Source: Candidatus Uhrbacteria bacterium (GTDB taxonomy: Bacteria; Patescibacteriota; Patescibacteriia; JACQRZ01). From it: a stretch of DNA of 37,116 nt. The position numbers and the translations under genes are program-made. Below, piece by piece: positions 31,916-37,116 of this stretch. The stretch covers positions 1 to 37,116 of the forward strand of contig JACQSA010000018.1 in NCBI GenBank assembly GCA_016206145.1, given 5' to 3'. Positions within the stretch are counted from its first letter, which is position 1, and every line of letters begins with the position of its first letter. The notes beneath the pieces are model-generated. The model was given only the letters and a program-made list of their open reading frames with translations. It was not told where the DNA came from and ran no database searches.

Positions 31916-32851
31916 TTATTGGTATGTCTCTTGATAGCGCCTTTCAAATTCTTCCAAAGAAAAGCAATGATTCTGTGTTCCGTACTGCTCTATTGCATAC
32001 GCGGCGCTTACGCTTCCTGTGCGTGCGCAAGTTGTAAGATCTTTTTTTTGGGCATATGCCCAAAAAAATCCTGCGCGATACGCGTCACCGGCTCCGGTGG
32101 GATCTACAATCTGGCGCGGCGCGGATGCGCGCACTTCCATCATTTCCGCTCCATGATTGCTAAAAACCTGCGAGCCTTGCGCACCTCGAGTTATGATAAG
32201 TGTTTTTATTGTTTTAGACAACTCTTCTTGCGTATGGCCTGTTATTTTTTCCGTCAGGCGCATTTCGTAATCATTCACAATATAAAAAGAGCAACGCGGT
32301 AACAATTCTTCAAGCTCTTTACCGGAAAATCCGGGAAGCTGTTGTCCCGGATCAAATACAAATGGAATTTTTTTTGAAGCAAACGAGCGTGCGTGCGTGA
32401 TCATTGCCTCACGAAGCGTAGGCACTACCATGCCAAGACCATACTCTTCTGAAACATCCTCTATGCGAAGATCTCCCGCATGATCCGACGCGCCATTGTG
32501 ATATGCCGTGATTTGATTATCATCTTTATCGGTCAGGATAGATGCGTAAGACGTCAGGCGGCTCTCATGTTCCGCAATATATTTCGTGGAGATTCCATGC
32601 GTGCGGAGATAGTTATAATACTCACGGCCGTCTTTGCCAAGCACGGAAAGAATAATAGGGTTAGCGCCAAACAGTTTCATTGTATATGCGATGTTTCCGG
32701 CGCACCCTCCATAATTTTTTGAAATATCATCCACTAAAAAACACACGTTCAAAATATGGATCTGATCGGGTAATATGTGGTCTTTAAATCGACCGGGAAA
32801 ATCCATGATAGAATCGTACGCAAGCGAACCGGAAATGAGAATGTTCTTCAT
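31916..32851 (-). CDS. PfkB-family carbohydrate kinase, probable adenosine kinase
   Basis: 311 residues of the ribokinase fold. The N-terminus reads [18 protein letters not shown]; the substrate loop [15 protein letters not shown] and the catalytic/anion-hole motif [13 protein letters not shown] are intact (Asp in GAGD as base). The SLAYD...FPG start and GGCAGN resemble adenosine-kinase-type members of bacteria and CPR. Placement directly before S-adenosylhomocysteine hydrolase supports adenosine as substrate: adenosine to AMP would pull the reversible SAH reaction forward. Substrate is inferred, not visible. The start overlaps the preceding HD gene by 4 nt. Confidence 0.83.
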   Translation of the reverse strand: MKNILISGSLAYDSIMDFPGRFKDHILPDQIHILNVCFLVDDISKNYGGCAGNIAYTMKLFGANPIILSVLGKDGREYYNYLRTHGISTKYIAEHESRLTSYASILTDKDDNQITAYHNGASDHAGDLRIEDVSEEYGLGMVVPTLREAMITHARSFASKKIPFVFDPGQQLPGFSGKELEELLPRCSFYIVNDYEMRLTEKITGHTQEELSKTIKTLIITRGAQGSQVFSNHGAEMMEVRASAPRQIVDPTGAGDAYRAGFFWAYAQKKDLTTCARTGSVSAAYAIEQYGTQNHCFSLEEFERRYQETYQ

Positions 32852-34035
32852 ACCATTTCTTTATATATCCCGCCAAAATCAATTCCTCCCACTATTCCTT
32901 TTACAATATATTTTTCCGCGATCATTGTCTTTGCTTCAATAAATTTCTCACTCACACATCCGTTTTTTATTGCCTCAATGCTTTCAATATACGCGGAAAG
33001 TTCGTCTGCCGCTTTTACTATTTCTCCGTCGCACGGATCGTGCTCGTCGGTATTGTACCGACGATTTATCTCATCCAATGATGCGATATGGCGCTGTCCT
33101 TTTTCTTGAACAGAATTTTCCGCGTCAAGTTCTGTGAAGAGATGAATTTCATCATGAAAAAAACTAGGAAGAAGCGGATATACGATTTTTGCCATCTGCT
33201 CTTTTTCGTACTCGATAATAAGTTCGCGCAAGCCTTCTGAAGAACGTTTGACAGGCGCAATAATATCACGGGTAAGCACTTCAGGTAAATCGTGAAACAA
33301 TCCTCCAAAAGTATTATTATAGATGCGCTTACCGCACGCCCCCAAAGAAAGAGAATACAGATACGAGATCATAGCAACGAAATAGCAATGCCCGAGAACA
33401 GATGTTTTTGGGATTCTGTGGACATGCGCCCATCGCGCCTGAAAACGAAGTTGGCCGCACAAATCAACAAATCCTTGAAGTCCTTTTTCCTTCTGTATTT
33501 CCTGAATGCCTTGTAAGTCCTCATATTCATGCACGCGGCGCAGAAGCGCTTCGCGAATTTGAGACATTTCAAACCCGTGCGGATTTGCGCGTTCGATAAT
33601 ATCAAATTCCCATATCGAAGCCAAAATACTTGCCGCCGAAAGAAGTCTTTTCTCTTGCGTGGCGTCTTCTGTAAGATGCTGCCCGAAACGGTTGGCAAGC
33701 GAGCTATCCACCGATGCAAGAAACGGCGAGACTTCCTTTGAAACAAAATCCATCAATCTCAGATATTGATCAGGACGTGTTCGAATCGCGTAAAGCACTG
33801 GAGATTTAATATCTGTAAGCACTATCTTTTCCAAACAAGAAAACAAACTCTCTTCGATAAGAACGTTCCAAGAAATTTTCTTTTTTCTCTCTTCAAATCG
33901 TCCAAGCACATATGCAATAAACAGCGTGTGCGCATGCTTGTCAAGTTCTGTAAATTCAATAGGGCGGAGTTTGTCATTCCACCGCTGAATATACGCTGCT
34001 TGAAAAAAATTAAAAACGAAATCTTTTGTGATCAT
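32848..34035 (-). CDS. HD-domain phosphohydrolase-like protein (YfbR/HD_3-like)
   Basis: 395 residues from the ATG at 34035, which overlaps the Nudix stop (ATGA). The N-terminal 190 residues have no recognisable domain but are mostly helical. The HD metal site reads RWAHVHRIPKTSVLGHCYFV, GLFHDLPEVLTRDI (His-Asp near 248-249) and KAADELSAYIES. Such proteins are nucleotidases or phosphohydrolases. Within a nucleoside-recycling operon a 5'-nucleotidase role is plausible, but the substrate is unknown. The start and stop overlap both neighbours, showing translational coupling. Confidence 0.75.
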   Translation of the reverse strand: MITKDFVFNFFQAAYIQRWNDKLRPIEFTELDKHAHTLFIAYVLGRFEERKKKISWNVLIEESLFSCLEKIVLTDIKSPVLYAIRTRPDQYLRLMDFVSKEVSPFLASVDSSLANRFGQHLTEDATQEKRLLSAASILASIWEFDIIERANPHGFEMSQIREALLRRVHEYEDLQGIQEIQKEKGLQGFVDLCGQLRFQARWAHVHRIPKTSVLGHCYFVAMISYLYSLSLGACGKRIYNNTFGGLFHDLPEVLTRDIIAPVKRSSEGLRELIIEYEKEQMAKIVYPLLPSFFHDEIHLFTELDAENSVQEKGQRHIASLDEINRRYNTDEHDPCDGEIVKAADELSAYIESIEAIKNGCVSEKFIEAKTMIAEKYIVKGIVGGIDFGGIYKEMV

Positions 34036-34604
34036 ATATCCCCAAACAAACACGCATAAAGGTGTGCGCGTTCATCCTTGTCATACCGCGCTTTTAATAA
34101 AGGCCCTGTCAAATCTGTGTTTCGAAATGCAGGATCGTCAGGAAGCAGTAAAAAATCATCAAATGAAATTCGAAGTTCTTCAATCTTTTCGCCGCTATCA
34201 AGAGAGGGTTCTGCTGTCTTTTTGCAATCTCGTGCGATATAGGTATAGATGTTCCATTTCATTCGCGACCGAAACGGTTCATGCTGCCTCCACATACTCC
34301 AATCAGAAGATTGGTATCCCATTTCTTCGCGCAATTCCCGCTTGCCGCAATCCACAGCGCTTTCACCTTCATTTCTTCTCCCTCCGGGAAGACTCAAAAA
34401 GGGTTCTTCGCTATCAGATTGCATCTGCCGTTGCAATAGAATCTCCTGCCCTACTATTGCAATAATCTCAACCGAATCGCTTCTGACAATACACTCATAC
34501 ACTTCCGTTGTTCCATCATACATTATTGCATCCCATTGCCATATTTCATACATGACGCCTTTAAAGGCGAGACGCGCATTGAGAGGAAGATTTTTTCTGT
34601 TCAT
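34032..34604 (-). CDS. Nudix hydrolase
   Basis: 190 residues with a perfect Nudix box in GGRRNEGESAVDCGKRELRE followed by EMGY, matching G-x5-E-x7-REUxEExGU. The Glu residues bind Mg for hydrolysis of a nucleoside diphosphate linked to another group. Flanking strands resemble ADP-ribose-pyrophosphatase-like members (VEIIAIVGQEILLQRQ before the box and IYTYIARDCKK after it). The substrate cannot be fixed, but ADP-ribose or another NDP-sugar would fit nucleotide salvage. 18 nt after the aminotransferase; overlaps the HD gene. Confidence 0.9.
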   Translation of the reverse strand: MNRKNLPLNARLAFKGVMYEIWQWDAIMYDGTTEVYECIVRSDSVEIIAIVGQEILLQRQMQSDSEEPFLSLPGGRRNEGESAVDCGKRELREEMGYQSSDWSMWRQHEPFRSRMKWNIYTYIARDCKKTAEPSLDSGEKIEELRISFDDFLLLPDDPAFRNTDLTGPLLKARYDKDERAHLYACLFGDI

Positions 34605-34622
34605 AAGCTATTTTGCAAAGGG

Positions 34623-35447
34623 CTATACTTCACTATGTTCTTTACAATACGCGCGAAATAATGTCTGCAGTTCCCGTGTCTTGGAAAATGGCCCCTTACA
34701 TTCATGCGTGTCTATATAACGAAGCGGCATTACGTTCATTGACGTGCTCGTGATAAAACATTCACTATATGTGGCAATCGCTTTTAGGGATATTGGCGCT
34801 TCTTGAATCTTAAACCGCCCTCGAGCCGCCTCCAGAATAATTTTTTTTGTGATTCCATCCAATACAAATTCGCGGGGCGGCGTAATGAGAACATCGTCCT
34901 TAAACGCAAAAAAATTCGTGCGCGTACCTTCTCGAATTGTTCCCTCTTTGTCAATAAGAAGCGCATCTAGCGCGCCGTGCGCGAGCGCTTCCCGATATGC
35001 CAAGAAACCTAAGAGCAGATCCTTTGTTTTCGCATTTGGAATCCTTCGCTCTCCCGCATATGTAATCGCTTTTGCTCCGTCACGATATAAGGAATCAGGA
35101 TAAAAAGTAAGACCCCCGAGAGGAATGCAATACAGTGTTGCCTGACCCAAGGCATCAGGATCTCCGATCAAAAGAATCCGTAACAATGCATCTTTCAACG
35201 CGTTTATTTCTACTGTTTTTTTGAGCCAAGAAAGAACATCTTTTGTGGTAAACGAATGAACAATCCCGATCAATGCGGCAGACTCAAACAACCGCTCGAT
35301 ATGATAGGTGGGAAAAAAAATTTTCCCTTGAACCACCTTGAGCGAAGAGTATACGCTGAAATCGAAAAAATATCCTTTATCAAATACCGATATGCACGCG
35401 TGTGCTTCATCAACTGCGTTACCATTTACTATACATGTTCGCTGCAT
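34623..35447 (-). CDS. class IV PLP aminotransferase (BCAT/DAAT/ADCL family)
   Basis: 274 residues of the class IV fold. The Schiff-base lysine is probably K140 in RRIPNAKTKDLLLGFLAYRE, and the PLP-nitrogen Glu is E173 in REGTRTNFFAF. Near the end CFITSTSMNVMPL resembles the phosphate loop in the family. It may be a branched-chain or D-amino acid aminotransferase, or aminodeoxychorismate lyase. The YFFDFSVYSSLKVVQGK start fits the branched-chain/D-amino type loosely. It lies between glutamine synthetase and the Nudix gene, suggesting nitrogen metabolism. Confidence 0.82.
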   Translation of the reverse strand: MQRTCIVNGNAVDEAHACISVFDKGYFFDFSVYSSLKVVQGKIFFPTYHIERLFESAALIGIVHSFTTKDVLSWLKKTVEINALKDALLRILLIGDPDALGQATLYCIPLGGLTFYPDSLYRDGAKAITYAGERRIPNAKTKDLLLGFLAYREALAHGALDALLIDKEGTIREGTRTNFFAFKDDVLITPPREFVLDGITKKIILEAARGRFKIQEAPISLKAIATYSECFITSTSMNVMPLRYIDTHECKGPFSKTRELQTLFRAYCKEHSEV

Positions 35448-35463
35448 GCGTACGGCAAATGAG

Positions 35464-36516
35464 TTAAGCGGTTGCAGTGACTGGTACAGAATACTGCCGT
35501 GCCGGTTCTGCGCATACTGTTTCGATCAGACGCGCGCATACTTTATACGGATCCATATTTGCGGCTGGTCTGCGATCTTCAAGATACCCACACCCATTTT
35601 TTGCGGTATAGATTGGTATACGGATTGATGCGCCCCTGTCTGAAACCCCATATCGAAATTCTGTAATGGGACATGTTTCATGTTTCCCTGTAAGACGCTC
35701 CTCGTTCCCTGCTCCGTAGACTGCAATATGCTCCTTGTGCCGTGCGCTGAGACGCTGACATGCTTCTTCTATAACTTTCAATCCTCCGAGTGCGCGCATT
35801 GCTTTTGTGCTGAAATTCGTATGCGCTCCTGCGCCGTTCCAATCTCCAAGCAGTGGTTTTGGCGCAAGAGAGACGGTCACTCCATACGCTTCTCCAAGGC
35901 GATGCAAGAGCCATCGAGATAGCCATAATTCATCTGCAACTTCCAAAGGACCCACAGCGCCTACCTGAAATTCCCACTGGCCCGGCATAACTTCTGCATT
36001 GATGCCTGAAATATGAAGACCCGCTACAAGACATGCTTCAAGGTGGGCCTCCACAAGATCTCTTCCGCTTACCTTGTCTGTTCCGACACCACAATAATAC
36101 GGACCTTGCGGACCGGGCACGCCTTCTTGCGGCCATGCAAGGGGCTTTAAACCTTTATAGAGGGTATACTCCTGCTCAATGCCAAACCATGGCTCATGAT
36201 CAACAAATCTCTCTGTAACTTCCCGAAGGTGCGCACGGCTATTGCTCGGATGGACTGTCCCGTCAGGATTTAATACCTCGCAGAGCACAAGCACGTGCGG
36301 ATTTCCTCGAATAGGGTCCTGCACCATTCGTACGGGCTTGAGAATACAATCGCTGGACCTCCCTTCTGCTTGTTCGGTACTTGATCCATCAAATGCCCAG
36401 TCGGGAAGCTCGGCAAGTGAGCGGACTTCAGTGTCGAGTATCTTTGTCTTAGAACGAAGCGAGGCGGTGGGCGTGTACCCATCGAGCCAAATGTACTCAG
36501 CTTTTATTGCTGCCAT
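35464..36516 (-). CDS. glnII: glutamine synthetase type II (GlnII, eukaryote-like)
   Basis: Makes glutamine from glutamate, ammonia and ATP. At 350 residues it is far shorter than the ~470-residue bacterial GSI. The start KAEYIWLDGYTPTASLRSK, WAFDGSSTEQAEGRSSDC, WFGIEQEYTLYK, GPYYCGVGTDKVSGRD, GINAEVMPGQWEFQVG and NGAGAHTNFSTKAMR are all hallmarks of the eukaryote/Rhizobium/Streptomyces type. The metal Glu and ammonia-binding residues appear intact. GSII has no adenylylation tail like GSI. It is the first gene of the operon. Confidence 0.95.
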   Translation of the reverse strand: MAAIKAEYIWLDGYTPTASLRSKTKILDTEVRSLAELPDWAFDGSSTEQAEGRSSDCILKPVRMVQDPIRGNPHVLVLCEVLNPDGTVHPSNSRAHLREVTERFVDHEPWFGIEQEYTLYKGLKPLAWPQEGVPGPQGPYYCGVGTDKVSGRDLVEAHLEACLVAGLHISGINAEVMPGQWEFQVGAVGPLEVADELWLSRWLLHRLGEAYGVTVSLAPKPLLGDWNGAGAHTNFSTKAMRALGGLKVIEEACQRLSARHKEHIAVYGAGNEERLTGKHETCPITEFRYGVSDRGASIRIPIYTAKNGCGYLEDRRPAANMDPYKVCARLIETVCAEPARQYSVPVTATA

Positions 36517-36605
36517 AAAAATGTGGTTAGCGGTTAGGGCATAAAGTCTAGGGCATCTCTTTTTATAATATACACCTCGTGCCTCAAACGCCGACTCTTC
36601 TCTTT

Positions 36606-36633
36606 ATCTTATAGAAACGATGCATTCCTGCAA
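36606..36633 (-). promoter_or_regulatory. possible glnII operon promoter
   Basis: On the minus strand TTGCAG (36628-36633) and TAAGAT (36606-36611) have a 16-nt spacer. This is a modest match, with about a 90-nt leader to the ATG at 36516. The rest of the 186-bp gap shows short direct repeats (GGTTAG, GGCAT-like) but no terminator. Confidence 0.3.
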
Positions 36634-36702
36634 GCCCCCTTTTTCCACATATTTACCGATATGCTCTATTTATTCTCTTTCCCATTCATAATTTCATATC
36701 GT

Positions 36703-37089
36703 CTATTTTTGATGAAGCGTACAGCCGGTTTTTTCTGCCAGCTTTTCTAAAGATACCTCACCAGACTCGCGGCTTGAATCAGCAAATTCCCATGTCGGGT
36801 ATCCATCTATTTTTTTTTCAGTACACGCTGGCAATTGTCCTTTCCCGTCAGCAGTTGAACATTCTACATACGGCAATAATTTTGCCGACTTGCCAAACAT
36901 TTTCTTTTGATTCTGGCAATGAGGACACCAAAAGGCTCCATAAAAGGTTGCGCCTTTATCTTTAAGACATCGGGCGAAATCGTCGAGAGGGCTTGGCTTA
37001 CTTTCCGATAATGCGAAGGCATAAATCCCTGCCGCGATTACAATACCCCCGAGAGAAAAAAGAATTATCTTTGTTGTATTTTTTTTCAT
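36703..37089 (-). CDS. membrane-anchored thioredoxin-like protein (VKOR-associated type)
   Basis: 128 residues. An N-terminal anchor (KIILFSLGGIVIAAGIYAFA) is followed by a thioredoxin-like domain with the active site FWCPHCQNQKKMF (CPHC) and the cis-Pro region IDGYPTWEF. LDDFARCLKDKGATFYGAFW and LPYVECSTADG closely resemble the thioredoxin partner or C-terminal domain of bacterial VKOR proteins, which oxidise cysteines to disulfides outside the membrane. A VKOR gene may lie just beyond the window. Likely client proteins here are the Cys-rich pilin-like protein and paralog F. The 24-nt upstream tail in the window shows no promoter. Confidence 0.82.
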   Translation of the reverse strand: MKKNTTKIILFSLGGIVIAAGIYAFALSESKPSPLDDFARCLKDKGATFYGAFWCPHCQNQKKMFGKSAKLLPYVECSTADGKGQLPACTEKKIDGYPTWEFADSSRESGEVSLEKLAEKTGCTLHQK

Positions 37090-37116
37090 TTTCTATTCCT
37101 TGAATAATAAGTACTG

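Overview
The window reads as a chromosomal segment of a Patescibacteria/CPR bacterium, probably of the Parcubacteria type. This is inferred from gene content: compact core operons with almost no Shine-Dalgarno sequences, an rpsF-ssb-rpsR cluster with no rplI next to it, many small VirB2/TrbC-like two-helix membrane proteins, and short intergenic gaps. TGA is used as a stop (for example ftsK and nudix), so the standard bacterial code applies and not the CPR code in which UGA is Gly.

Region 1 (1-7.6 kb): a Wzx-type flippase, then a plus-strand run rpsF-ssb-rpsR-efp. It converges on a minus-strand cluster ftsK-rodZ-like-recA. Region 2 (7.6-15 kb): rpoB-rpoC on the minus strand, with a clear promoter, a roughly 185-nt leader containing a terminator-like hairpin, and an intrinsic terminator after rpoC. 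Region 3 (15.2-19.8 kb): ileS-ruvA-femAB-tRNA-Arg(CCG) on the minus strand. The femAB stop codon lies inside the tRNA gene, and the ileS upstream region is full of inverted repeats. A plus-strand GT-C type membrane protein (20.1-21.6 kb) diverges from ileS.

Region 4 (21.6-27.0 kb) is the most unusual. Six tandem paralogous pilin-like proteins on the minus strand are followed, after an accessory patch, by a seventh large member with a cysteine-rich C-terminal domain. The patch (about 24.26-25.97 kb) holds a RelBE-type toxin-antitoxin pair, an IS481-like remnant, a frameshifted nucleotidyltransferase and the C-terminal end of a REP-associated (Y1) transposase. It is studded with degenerate copies of a ~26-bp repeat.

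Region 5 (27.0-30.4 kb): a minus-strand operon of DoxX-like protein, presenilin/SPP-type intramembrane aspartyl protease, membrane-anchored solute-binding-like protein and the large Cys-rich pilin-like protein. A VapBC-type cassette has been inserted into it, bounded by a perfect 22-bp direct repeat. Deleting one repeat plus the cassette restores a tight gene junction.

Region 6 (30.5-36.5 kb): a six-gene minus-strand operon of type II glutamine synthetase, class IV aminotransferase, Nudix hydrolase, HD-domain protein, PfkB/adenosine-kinase-like protein and S-adenosylhomocysteine hydrolase. The last two form a logical SAH-to-AMP salvage pair. Region 7 (36.7-37.1 kb): a membrane-anchored thioredoxin-like protein with a CPHC motif, resembling the thioredoxin domain of VKOR systems. 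It could supply disulfides for the Cys-rich pilin-like protein.
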